5,483 nucleotides of DNA from Aequoribacter sp003520285 (lineage in GTDB: Bacteria; Pseudomonadota; Gammaproteobacteria; Pseudomonadales; Halieaceae). Positions 1 to 5,483 of the stretch are shown one piece after another. The notes beneath the pieces were generated by a model. The model ran no database searches, was not told the DNA's origin, and was given only the letters and a program-made list of their open reading frames with translations. Made by a program: the position numbers and the translations under genes. Numbering within the stretch: position 1 is the first letter of the stretch; each line of letters starts with the position of its first letter. The stretch spans positions 1 through 5,483 of the forward strand of contig CAXAAR010000118.1 of NCBI GenBank assembly GCA_963966765.1, read 5' to 3'.

Positions 1-152
1 TCGAGTTGCTCGAGGAGTCTCGCTTTAGTTGGTTTTTTTTCTAGAATCATGAGCGATAAAACCCAGTTGCGTGTTCTGGGATTTTGCTCTGCACGCAACA
101 TGATCTCGTCGAGCGCACTTAAACGTTCATCGAACTGATAGTCTGTACTCAT
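1..152 (-). CDS. Wax ester synthase/DGAT-family acyltransferase, N-terminus only (runs off window)
   Basis: The minus strand reads an open frame of 50 codons from an ATG at 152-150 to the window edge. It begins MSTDYQFDERLSALDEIM and continues LRAEQNPRTRNWVL. The pattern 'RLSALDEIMLRAE..PR.R....L.ILE..P....LLEQL' is the usual opening of wax ester synthase/diacylglycerol acyltransferase (WS/DGAT) proteins, which join acyl-CoA to fatty alcohols or diacylglycerol to make storage lipids. The diagnostic HHxxxDG catalytic motif normally lies more than 100 residues in, so it is outside the window and cannot be checked. The start is supported by a good ribosome binding site, AGGA, 6 nt upstream. The family call rests on recalled N-terminal similarity only; a divergent acyltransferase of the same superfamily is the main alternative. 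Confidence 0.6.
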   Translation of the reverse strand, partial: MSTDYQFDERLSALDEIMLRAEQNPRTRNWVLSLMILEKKPTKARLLEQL

Positions 153-158
153 AGAAAA

Positions 159-162
159 TCCT
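159..162 (-). promoter_or_regulatory. Ribosome binding site of the WS/DGAT-like gene, next to a small leader hairpin
   Basis: On the minus strand AGGA lies 6 nt before the ATG at 152, which fixes that start. Just upstream, 164-176 form a 5-bp hairpin (CGGCA/TGCCG, 3-nt loop), and 203-216 form another (CATGG/CCATG, loop GGCG). Either could be a leader structure or operator, but they are short and may be chance. I could not pick a convincing -35/-10 pair for this gene. Confidence 0.5.
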
Positions 163-324
163 GCGGCAATGTGCCGTGCGCCATCGCTGCAGTGTACAAC
201 GTCATGGGGCGCCATGAGAACCGTCTAGCCTGGACCTTAAGGCATGTTTGCCCACAAATTACGGTAATTTTTACGTGACTGTGCGCTTCACTACCCAATT
301 GGGAGGCTTAGGCGTTACACTAGT

Positions 325-556
325 TGGGCTACTGGATGACAAATCCGAGTTAATAACGATAAACCACAAGGTGTCATTGAAGGGGTCACGCTATGATAAA
401 TACCCGATTAAAAGCGCTATGCGTTGCATTTTCCGCCGCCTCCATCAAACAGTAGCCCACTTATGTCTGGACAACTTCGCAAAGCTCTTTACTTAGGTCT
501 TTTTATCGTTAAAAGCTTATCCAGGTCCCCTCGGATTTATGACATCCAGTGGCGCA
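325..556. repeat. Long imperfect inverted repeat (arms 325-363 and 502-556)
   Basis: The left arm on plus reads TGGGCTACTGGATG, AC, AAATCCGAG (325-349), then TAACGATAAA at 354-363. The reverse complement of the right arm reads TGCGCCACTGGATG, TCAT, AAATCCGAG (556 back to 530), then TAACGATAAA (511-502). The matching blocks occur in the same order in both arms, with 21 of 25 left-arm bases matched in the outer block and 10 of 10 in the inner block. The right arm carries about 14 extra bases between the blocks. About 140 bases lie between the arms, and they hold a third copy of the tip (TGGGCTACTG, inverted, 459 to 450). I see no clear target-site duplication outside the arms, so a MITE-like element is only one reading. 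Confidence 0.6.
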
Positions 557-584
557 TCGAGACATAATTTGGCGCTTGATGACG

Positions 585-616
585 TTTATTTCTAGGACGC
601 CTTGTCCTTAAATAAA
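585..616. repeat. Imperfect 12-bp hairpin (TTTATTT..AGGAC / GTCCT..AAATAAA)
   Basis: TTTATTT at 585-591 pairs with AAATAAA at 610-616, and AGGAC at 594-598 pairs with GTCCT at 604-608. The loop is GCCTT and there is a small asymmetric bulge (CT against T). A GC-containing head above an AT-rich base could act as a weak bidirectional terminator or a protein-binding dyad. It lies in the non-coding spacer, beyond the receptor terminator as seen from the receptor. Confidence 0.45.
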
Positions 617-637
617 GCCTCTAACAAATGCGACTCT

Positions 638-651
638 ACTTTTCGAAAAGT
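638..651. repeat. Perfect 14-bp palindrome
   Basis: ACTTTTCGAAAAGT is identical on both strands. It could be an operator for a dimeric regulator, but no promoter or gene start is close, so its role is unknown. Confidence 0.4.
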
Positions 652-791
652 TTCAAGCAAAAAACTATCGATGACATGATAGCAAGGTCTTTACATATGC
701 GTCATCCGAGCAGCTGGGGAATTCTGGCGTTTCAAACATTGGTTTGCCGGCGAGGATATCGACTCGTCTTTTGAACACCGTTTGGGTGATA

Positions 792-816
792 GAAAGGCGC
801 CCTGAGGGCGCCTTTC
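792..816 (-). terminator. Rho-independent-type terminator of the receptor gene
   Basis: A perfect 11-bp stem (GAAAGGCGCCC paired with GGGCGCCTTTC) with a 3-nt loop begins 31 nt after the receptor stop codon on the minus strand. The stem has the common A-run/GC core/T-run layout, so the T-run forms part of the descending arm. The layout is nearly symmetric and could also stop transcription arriving from the left. It closes the receptor gene as a single-gene unit. Confidence 0.8.
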
Positions 817-847
817 GAGAACGTACTCCAACGCACGTTAGGTTGAT

Positions 848-3271
848 TTATTCAAAGTTGTACTTCACCGTGAGGCCATACGTGCGAGGCTGATTGGGGT
901 AGCCGCTGAGGCTTCCGGCTTGTGCCACTGAAGGGAATGCTGAGAGCAGGTATTTATCATTGTTCAGGTTACGACCCCACAGGTTGAAGTCTAGGCCGTT
1001 GCTGAGCTTAAAGCCGGCGCTGGCGTTGAACATATTGATTTCCCGTGAAGCAACGGATGACGGTAGGTTATCCACTACCTGCACGTCTTCCTCGTACACG
1101 TGCTCGACACGGACATAGCTATAGATGTCACCAATGGCGAACTTGTAGGTCACGTTGGTGTTGGCCGAAAACTCGGGGATGCCAGCAGGCTGTTGGCCCG
1201 ATAGGTCGGTAAGTCCATTTGGTCCCAGTGCATCTTGGAAATCGTCATAGAGCGGGTCTAGCCATGTGCCTGCAAAGCCAATGCGCAGCCCCTCAACGGG
1301 TATCCACGTGGCATCTAGCTCCAAGCCCTCGGTCGATTGCTTACCCGCATTAGCCAGATTGAATCCGGTACCCGAGAAGATATTCGATTGGAAGCCCTCG
1401 ATCTCCTGGTCGAAGACGGCAAGGTTGATGGCAAAGGTATCCCATTCGCCCTTTAAGCCCACCTCATAAACGGTCGATTCCTCGGGCCCTGCAATGCGAG
1501 TTGCGGGGTCTGATGCACCGGGGTAATTAGACACGCCTGGTGGTAAACCCAAGGCTGGCAGTGCAGGCAACGCCTGGTCACCGGCTGCTAGTAACGCGGC
1601 TAAGTCGGCTGCGATAGGACCGGTATCCTGCGAAAGGTTCCAAGACGTCGCTTTGAAGCCTGTGCTGACACCGCCGTAGACGCTGACGTTCGGTGATAGA
1701 TCGTAGGCTAGACGAACGCTGTACGTGCTTTTGCTGTCATCACTCTTACCGTCTTCTACTGAGTTGGGGTAGCTGACGAAGGGGGGGAGGAATTGAGCTG
1801 CTTCAAGACCACCAAGCCCTATGGCCGCCAGTGGTAGGGTGCCAAATAAATTGTTGTTGATTACGTCCGCTGAGGCTTCTTTCTCTGACGTTGTGTAGTT
1901 AGCCCCCACGGTAAGCGTGAGTGCATCAGTAAGATCAACGTCAAACTGCGCAAACAATGACAGCGTCTCGTCGTCAAGCGCGTAGTTTTCCAGTAGGTTG
2001 CCCGTTCCTTCAGCGTAAAATGTGCCAACGGGTAAACCTAACGCGCCTTCAACAAACGCCAGATCAACCGGCGAGCCCGCCGCTGCCAGCAGTCCATCGA
2101 CATAGGGACGGAATGCGCGACCGAGTCCGAAGGTTTCGTCGTTTGTTACCTCCTCATTAAAATAGAATGCACCCACCATCCATTGCAGCGGGCCATCACC
2201 CGTTGAGGTGAGTCGCAGTTCCTGGGTGAAGGTGTCGATTTGGGTATCACGTGTGTCTGCCGCGTTGGGGCTAACAAGCTTGGCACTGGTGAAATCGACA
2301 TCACCGGATTGGAACTGGTCGAGGGTGCGGAACGCCGTAATTGAGGTCACGCTGAAGTTGCTGAAGGCATAGTCGATGTGTAGCGATGTGCCTTGGGTCT
2401 CAATGACATTAGCGGGATCAAAGTCTTGATAGTTCTCATAGGCAAAAGGGTCATTCCCTATCAAGTCGCCTCCCAATGCTCGAATAAGGTTGCCGGTGGG
2501 CCCGTCAACAAGATTACCCACGCCACAACAGACTTCATCGATCTCTTCCGCGTCGACAATTAAACGGATCTCGGCTTTGTCGGAGGGTGCCCACAGTAAC
2601 TGCCCGCGAAAGTTCCAACGATTGAGCTCGTTGAAAGCGTTGCCGGTGGTGAGGTTATCGAAGTAGCCATCGCGCTCGTTAGCACTGGCAAACAAGCTGA
2701 AACCAACGGTATCTGACAGCGGACCGGTGACATCGCCCCGAATAATCGTTTGGTTGTAATTACCCACCGTGCCGCCAATGGAACCTATGAAGCCATCCAT
2801 ATCCGGTTTGGCGGTTACCACACTGATGACACCAGCTGACGCGTTTTTACCAAAAAGTGTGCTCTGCGGACCACGCAACACCTCTATGCGCTCAACCTTA
2901 GGTAAGTCAGCCAGAGCACTGCCCACTCGTGAGCGATACACCCCATCGACAAAGACACCCACGGAAGGCTCGATACCAGGGTTATTAGCGCCGTTACCAA
3001 AACCCCGAATAATGAAGTTTGTTTGCGCGCTGCCCTGCAGCTGAGTCACCCGTAAACTGGGAACAAGCGTCTGCAGGTCTTTGATGTCTAAGACTTGCGA
3101 CTGCTCAATCGATTCCGCACTCACCACAGACACGGCGATAGGTATTTCTTGCAATGTTTGCTGGCGTTTTGCCGCTGTTACGATGACCTCTTCCAATGTG
3201 TCTTGTGCTTGGACGTTGAGAGCGAGGGCAAAAGCTAAAAAGGGAATGATACTAATACTCGTCGCGCGCAT
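848..3271 (-). CDS. TonB-dependent outer-membrane receptor, complete
   Basis: This 807-residue protein is a TonB-dependent receptor that imports a ligand across the outer membrane using energy from TonB-ExbB-ExbD. Residues 1-22 form a signal peptide (R2, hydrophobic core IIPFLAFALAL, cleavage after VQA). A TonB box, EEVIVTA, follows at 27-33. The plug domain spans about 38-155, with IRGFG near 88-92, VGVFVDGVY at 104-112 and IEVLRGPQSTLFGKNASAG at 129-147. The remainder is a 22-strand-type beta-barrel ending in the family's C-terminal signature (PSVAQAG, GYPNQPRTYGLTVKYNFE). The last residue is Glu after the usual terminal Phe, which is slightly atypical. A vicinal Cys pair (C248-C249) lies in the first half of the barrel. 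The start is fixed by AAGGAG 6 nt upstream. No transporter, hydrolase or regulator adjoins it, so the ligand (iron chelate, vitamin, glycan or other) cannot be assigned. Family confidence is very high. Confidence 0.96.
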   Translation of the reverse strand: MRATSISIIPFLAFALALNVQAQDTLEEVIVTAAKRQQTLQEIPIAVSVVSAESIEQSQVLDIKDLQTLVPSLRVTQLQGSAQTNFIIRGFGNGANNPGIEPSVGVFVDGVYRSRVGSALADLPKVERIEVLRGPQSTLFGKNASAGVISVVTAKPDMDGFIGSIGGTVGNYNQTIIRGDVTGPLSDTVGFSLFASANERDGYFDNLTTGNAFNELNRWNFRGQLLWAPSDKAEIRLIVDAEEIDEVCCGVGNLVDGPTGNLIRALGGDLIGNDPFAYENYQDFDPANVIETQGTSLHIDYAFSNFSVTSITAFRTLDQFQSGDVDFTSAKLVSPNAADTRDTQIDTFTQELRLTSTGDGPLQWMVGAFYFNEEVTNDETFGLGRAFRPYVDGLLAAAGSPVDLAFVEGALGLPVGTFYAEGTGNLLENYALDDETLSLFAQFDVDLTDALTLTVGANYTTSEKEASADVINNNLFGTLPLAAIGLGGLEAAQFLPPFVSYPNSVEDGKSDDSKSTYSVRLAYDLSPNVSVYGGVSTGFKATSWNLSQDTGPIAADLAALLAAGDQALPALPALGLPPGVSNYPGASDPATRIAGPEESTVYEVGLKGEWDTFAINLAVFDQEIEGFQSNIFSGTGFNLANAGKQSTEGLELDATWIPVEGLRIGFAGTWLDPLYDDFQDALGPNGLTDLSGQQPAGIPEFSANTNVTYKFAIGDIYSYVRVEHVYEEDVQVVDNLPSSVASREINMFNASAGFKLSNGLDFNLWGRNLNNDKYLLSAFPSVAQAGSLSGYPNQPRTYGLTVKYNFE

Positions 3272-3277
3272 AGAGTA

Positions 3278-3283
3278 CTCCTT
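3278..3283 (-). promoter_or_regulatory. Ribosome binding site of the complete receptor gene
   Basis: AAGGAG on the minus strand ends 6 nt before the ATG at 3271-3269. This is near-consensus with good spacing, so the ATG that begins the clean signal peptide is the real start. Confidence 0.85.
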
Positions 3284-3340
3284 GTCATTGGTATTATTTT
3301 AATTTTCAGTCGCACATACTTGGACGCGCCACAATGCAAC

Positions 3341-3369
3341 AATTTAGCCCTTCTTCTAATTGAGGTCAA
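3341..3369 (-). promoter_or_regulatory. Likely sigma-70 promoter of the complete receptor gene
   Basis: Reading the minus strand, TTGACC (3369-3364, five of six matches to the -35 consensus) is followed by exactly 17 bp and then TAAATT (3346-3341, four of six matches to the -10 consensus). Transcription would begin near 3334, giving a leader of about 60 nt before the ATG. No clear Fur box or other operator overlaps it by eye, so iron control is not supported here. Confidence 0.65.
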
Positions 3370-3568
3370 CCGCTTTGGATCGCAGTTGACTCTCTCGGCA
3401 CCTCTGCGATCGAGCCCGAATCTGACTGAGGGGGATCCCGCAACTCTGAAAACTTGCCCTAATCATTTCCACTAACGGCTCCTTTTTCAACAACCAACGC
3501 GACGAATCCTTGGGACGATGACGTGAGTGCAGGATCTCGGTCGGTCTAGTTGCTTTCGACCTCGTAAG
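3370..3568. other. Non-coding region between receptor promoter and IS91 remnant
   Basis: No gene is recognisable here. Because it lies just past the transposase 3' end, it should contain the origin end (oriIS) of the IS91-type element if that end survived. I could not identify an oriIS motif or the expected flanking tetranucleotide with confidence, so the outer boundary of the element is not defined. Confidence 0.4.
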
Positions 3569-4384
3569 TCAAACAGGATCAATTGCGATGCAACCGGCGG
3601 TTTCCGGGTTGCGGGTAACGCCCCGTCTGATTTCGGCTCTCTGCTTCAGGTGCCCCGGGTTCTGCTTAATTGTCACAGAGTCTTCGATATAGGCGATGAC
3701 TTTCATGGCGCCGCTGTAGCCGTTACAGGTCTGGATATCCTTGAATACCCACTTTAACTGTTGCGTCCGGGTCATCGTGGTTCATTATTTGGTGTCTGTT
3801 GGAGGTTCATCCAATACTTCATACCTGTTCCCTCTGCCCCGCTTTACCTAAGTCAATAACTCATGATTTTGGCTATGTATATGTCATCGAAAAACAGTAT
3901 GTGGGGCGCTCCTGTGCATTTTACGCGCCTGAGGCGTTTATGTATGCGTCCATACACATCAAGTGAATGTTGGAGTTTAGTGCTTTGCCGAAGTGCTGGA
4001 TCGAGTTGATGGCGCCGGTCTTCTCTGCCTCGTGAGTGTAACCTGTTTTCTTGATCAGATGCGTTGCGATGACGCGGTAAACGATGCCCAGGCACTCGGC
4101 TCATGATCTCCGGCCTGCTGGCGACCAGAAGGCGCAATTGAAATGGAGGGCTTAGCAACAGCGGCCGCATAGCTTTTTCGGGTAAGATTTCATCTATCAA
4201 TAAGGCCGCGCTTTCGGCCATGCGCAGCACCCCGGATCTGGGATAGAAGCCCCTATGCTCGCCTCAAGCGCCTACTTTCGGTGCAGTTGAACGCAATCAG
4301 GTACTCGGCGTGACACGACTCACAATGTGTCCAAAGAAAGCCGTGCTCTAACGTGACTCCGGCACGTGTTTGTTGTTGCGTCTA
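3569..4384 (-). pseudogene. IS91-family transposase, heavily degraded pseudogene
   Basis: Several blocks in order on the minus strand match IS91-family (HUH/Y2) transposases but sit in different frames. Near 4360-4285 the zinc-finger lead-in reads LEHGFLWTHCESC then HAEYLIAFNC. After a frame change, 4260-4093 reads RGFYPRSG then RMAESAALLIDEILPEKAMR and QLRLLVASRPEIMSRV. A one-base insertion near 4092 shifts frame again to LGIVYRVIATHLIKKTGY and on to ALNSNIH (4091-3960). A 56-nt insertion follows, then HILFFDDIYI (3903-3874). The rest of the catalytic core is missing. The C-terminal block begins with QTP near 3800 and continues at 3775-3569 as MTRTQQLKWVF, GAMKVIAYIEDSVTIKQ and HLKQRAE. CPSC has become YPRS and the C-terminal CxxCGG has become CNGYSG. 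The normal protein is about 400-500 residues, so this copy is inactive. Confidence 0.85.
3569..4384 (-). mobile_element. IS91-family insertion sequence remnant, ends undefined
   Basis: The extent given is the minimum, defined by recognisable transposase sequence. IS91 elements move by rolling-circle replication, lack terminal inverted repeats and do not duplicate the target, so the ends cannot be found from repeats. The N-terminal side stops within a few bases of the truncated receptor at about 4386. The first part of the transposase and the terIS end are also gone, so deletion has occurred at this junction since insertion, or the junction was formed by the deletion itself. Confidence 0.7.
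3904..3959 (-). other. 56-nt insertion inside the HUH motif of the transposase remnant
   Basis: The minus strand reads AAC ATT CAC TTG up to 3960 and resumes with CAC ATA CTG TTT TTC from 3903. Joined, these give NIHL-HILFF, the expected H-U-H metal-binding motif. The 56 intervening bases contain two small hairpins (TGTATG-GACG-CATACA, and CGCCT-C-AGGCG). They introduce a stop codon in the frame arriving from NIH. The source of this insert is unknown. Confidence 0.55.
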
Positions 4385-4385
4385 A

Positions 4386-5369
4386 CTACAACAGGCGGTG
4401 TTTGCAGCGGTCTCGCAGGCTGATCTGACGAACCCCGCGCTGGGTTTGACTGCACTGCAATTCTTGCCACAGTTGTTGGGTTATCCCAATGCGGCAGAGA
4501 GTGGAAAGTCGGATGACAGTAAGGTTACTTACACCACACGACTGGCCTATGACTGGACCGATAGCGTGAACGTGTACGCGAGCTTCTTGACTGGCTACAA
4601 AGCCACGTCTTGGAACCTGTCGCGTGACTCGAGACCGACGGCTGCTGAAGTATCGGCACTGACCGCTGCTGGCGTTGCTTTACCTGCGAATCTAGTCACA
4701 GGCACGCGGCTTGCAGGGCCAGAAGAGAGTGAGGTTTTTGAGCTCGGTCTTAAAGGTGCCTTCTCTTGGGGTTTCCTGAATATCGCGGTATTCGACCAAA
4801 CAATCGAGGGCTTCCAATCTAATACCTTTACCGGCGCAGCGTTTAGCTCGGCTAATGCGGGTAGCCAATCGGCTCAGGGTATCGAAGTGGATTTGTCTTA
4901 CAACCCCACAGCGTCTCTGACGTTGGCTTTCTCGGGTGTGTTCATTGATCCCGAGTATGATTCGTTCACTGGATCAGCAATTGGTGACATTTCAGGAACT
5001 CAGCCCGGCGGTATTCACGAACAGAGTCTGTCCTTGGCTGCGACATATCGCTTTGCGGTGAGCGGCTATGATGGGTTTGTTCGAGCCGATTATCAGTACG
5101 AGAGTGAAATTGACATCCAAGATGGTGGCTCAGCTAACCCCTCTTACGCGCCACTTGCTGCCGTCGGTGCTGAAAGCAGAGAGATGAACGTTGTTAACGC
5201 TGCGGCGGGAATCGACATTAATGGCTGGGAGCTCGGTTTTTGGGGACGTAACCTGTTTAACGATGAATACCTGATCACCAACTTCCCATCTGTTGCGCAG
5301 GCTGGCAGCTTTAATGGTTATCCAAGCCAACCAAGAACGTTTGGTATGACGCTCAGAAAGAACTTTTAA
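4386..5369 (+). pseudogene. TonB-dependent receptor, 5'-truncated (C-terminal barrel half only)
   Basis: The reading frame is open for 327 codons after an in-frame TAA at 4383-4385. It begins LQQAVFAAVSQADL and ends in the receptor C-terminal signature (FPSVAQAGSFNGYPSQPRT, then LRKNF with the normal terminal Phe). It aligns without large gaps to about residue 485 onward of the complete receptor in this window. Shared blocks include GKSDDSK, GYKATSWNLS, AGPEES, FDQ.IEGFQSN, GRNL.ND and PSVAQAG; the two are clearly paralogous but far from identical. Signal peptide, TonB box, plug and the first half of the barrel are missing, so it cannot make a working receptor. A GTG at 4398 could serve as a start but has no good ribosome binding site or secretion signal. 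The cut lies against the IS91 remnant. No internal stop or frameshift is present, suggesting a fairly recent truncation. Confidence 0.88.
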
Positions 5370-5482
5370 TCGCACGGCTGCAGCAACCGCTGCAGATCTT
5401 CTACATGCTGTCTGGGGTGGGTTTTAAATCCCCCCAGCAGCACATCTCTTTGCTTAAGCCACACTTTATAGTCCTCTGGCAT
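5366..5482 (-). CDS. C-terminus of an unidentified convergent gene (runs off window)
   Basis: On the minus strand an open frame of 38 codons enters from the window edge and ends at TAA (5368-5366). It reads MPEDYKVWLKQRDVLLGGF, then KTHPRQHVEDLQRLLQPCD. The composition is protein-like, with an amphipathic, charged and Leu-rich tail. It overlaps the stop codon of the truncated receptor by 4 nt in convergent orientation, an ordinary spacing for two real genes. The ATG at the window edge is probably internal. I do not recognise the family. It could also be a chance frame, since only about 115 bases are visible. Confidence 0.45.
   Translation of the reverse strand: MPEDYKVWLKQRDVLLGGFKTHPRQHVEDLQRLLQPCD
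5378..5441 (+). terminator. Two tandem hairpins after the truncated receptor, possible terminator
   Basis: The first hairpin is a perfect 7-bp stem with a 4-nt loop (CTGCAGC-AACC-GCTGCAG, 5378-5395), 8 nt after the stop codon, followed by ATCTTCT. The second (5407-5441) pairs GCTG with CAGC and CTGGGG with CCCCAG around a bulged T and an AT-rich loop. Neither has a strong T-run. Both also lie within the minus-strand reading frame described below, so they may partly reflect codon choice. Confidence 0.35.
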
Positions 5483-5483
5483 C

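Larger units (their letters stand above)
153..791. other. Non-coding spacer rich in dyad symmetry; no gene identified
   Basis: This roughly 640-base stretch separates the WS/DGAT-like gene from the 3' end of the receptor gene. I read both strands and found no recognisable protein, tRNA or transposase fragment. A TTG-started 82-codon frame at 248-496 has no ribosome binding site and no protein-like pattern. The stretch does contain a perfect 10-bp palindrome at 294-303, a long imperfect inverted repeat (325-363 against 502-556), a hairpin at 585-616, a perfect 14-bp palindrome at 638-651 and a 6-bp stem at 665-682. It could be the remains of a non-autonomous mobile element, a structured RNA region, or simply old decayed sequence. 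Confidence 0.5.

Noticed and set aside
305..318. GGCTTAGGCGTTAC looks like the end of an integron attC site
   Set aside because: No partner RYYYAAC-type site or matching stem was found upstream, and there is no cassette gene or integrase.
248..496. 82-codon open frame on plus
   Set aside because: It starts at TTG without a ribosome binding site, overlaps the inverted repeat arm and has no recognisable protein pattern.
3301..3400. Fur box or other operator at the receptor promoter
   Set aside because: No convincing 19-bp Fur-like dyad could be seen over the -35/-10 region.
3527..3757. 76-codon plus-strand frame
   Set aside because: It lies antisense to the C-terminal block of the transposase remnant, which matches its family well.
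3853..4230. 125-codon minus-strand frame as an independent small gene
   Set aside because: Its first half is clearly IS91 transposase sequence and its middle is the out-of-frame reading of the same gene; it is part of the pseudogene.
4398..5369. Intact short receptor starting at the GTG at 4398
   Set aside because: It has no signal peptide, TonB box or plug, and homology continues upstream of the GTG to about 4386, showing truncation rather than a true start.
1..5483. CRISPR array, tRNA, rRNA or defence-system genes
   Set aside because: No regularly spaced direct repeats, cloverleaf-like sequence or recognisable defence protein was seen on either strand.

Overview
The window looks like the chromosome of a marine-type gammaproteobacterium, perhaps of the Cellvibrionales/OM60 kind. 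This is inferred from the protein style of a large TonB-dependent outer-membrane receptor, the start of a wax ester synthase/DGAT-like gene and moderate GC content; no marker gene is present to prove it. The only complete gene is the receptor on the minus strand (848-3271). It has a well-formed promoter and ribosome binding site upstream, and a perfect 11-bp hairpin terminator just after its stop codon.

Layout. Positions 1-152 (minus) hold the first 50 codons of a gene resembling the wax ester synthase/diacylglycerol acyltransferase family; the rest lies outside the window. Positions 153-791 show no convincing gene but are rich in dyad symmetry, including a long imperfect inverted repeat (325-363 against 502-556) and an AT-rich hairpin (585-616). 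The complete receptor follows, then its promoter region.

Positions 3569-4384 (minus) hold a badly decayed IS91-family transposase. Its N-terminal zinc-finger region, HUH region and C-terminal block can still be read, but in several frames, with the catalytic middle lost. Directly abutting it, 4386-5369 (plus) encodes the C-terminal 327 residues of a second TonB-dependent receptor, paralogous to the first and in the opposite orientation. It has lost its signal peptide, TonB box, plug and the first half of the barrel. The window ends with the C-terminus of an unidentified minus-strand ORF (5366-5482) that converges on the receptor fragment and overlaps it by 4 nt.

The most economical story is two diverged receptor genes in a divergent arrangement. 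The right-hand one lost its 5' half in an IS91-associated deletion or rearrangement, after which the transposase decayed. The surviving receptor probably imports a large or scarce nutrient across the outer membrane using TonB-ExbB-ExbD energy; its substrate cannot be read from the sequence. I found no defence system, CRISPR array, RNA gene or clearly new multi-gene system. The most unexplained element is the structured non-coding stretch at 153-791.
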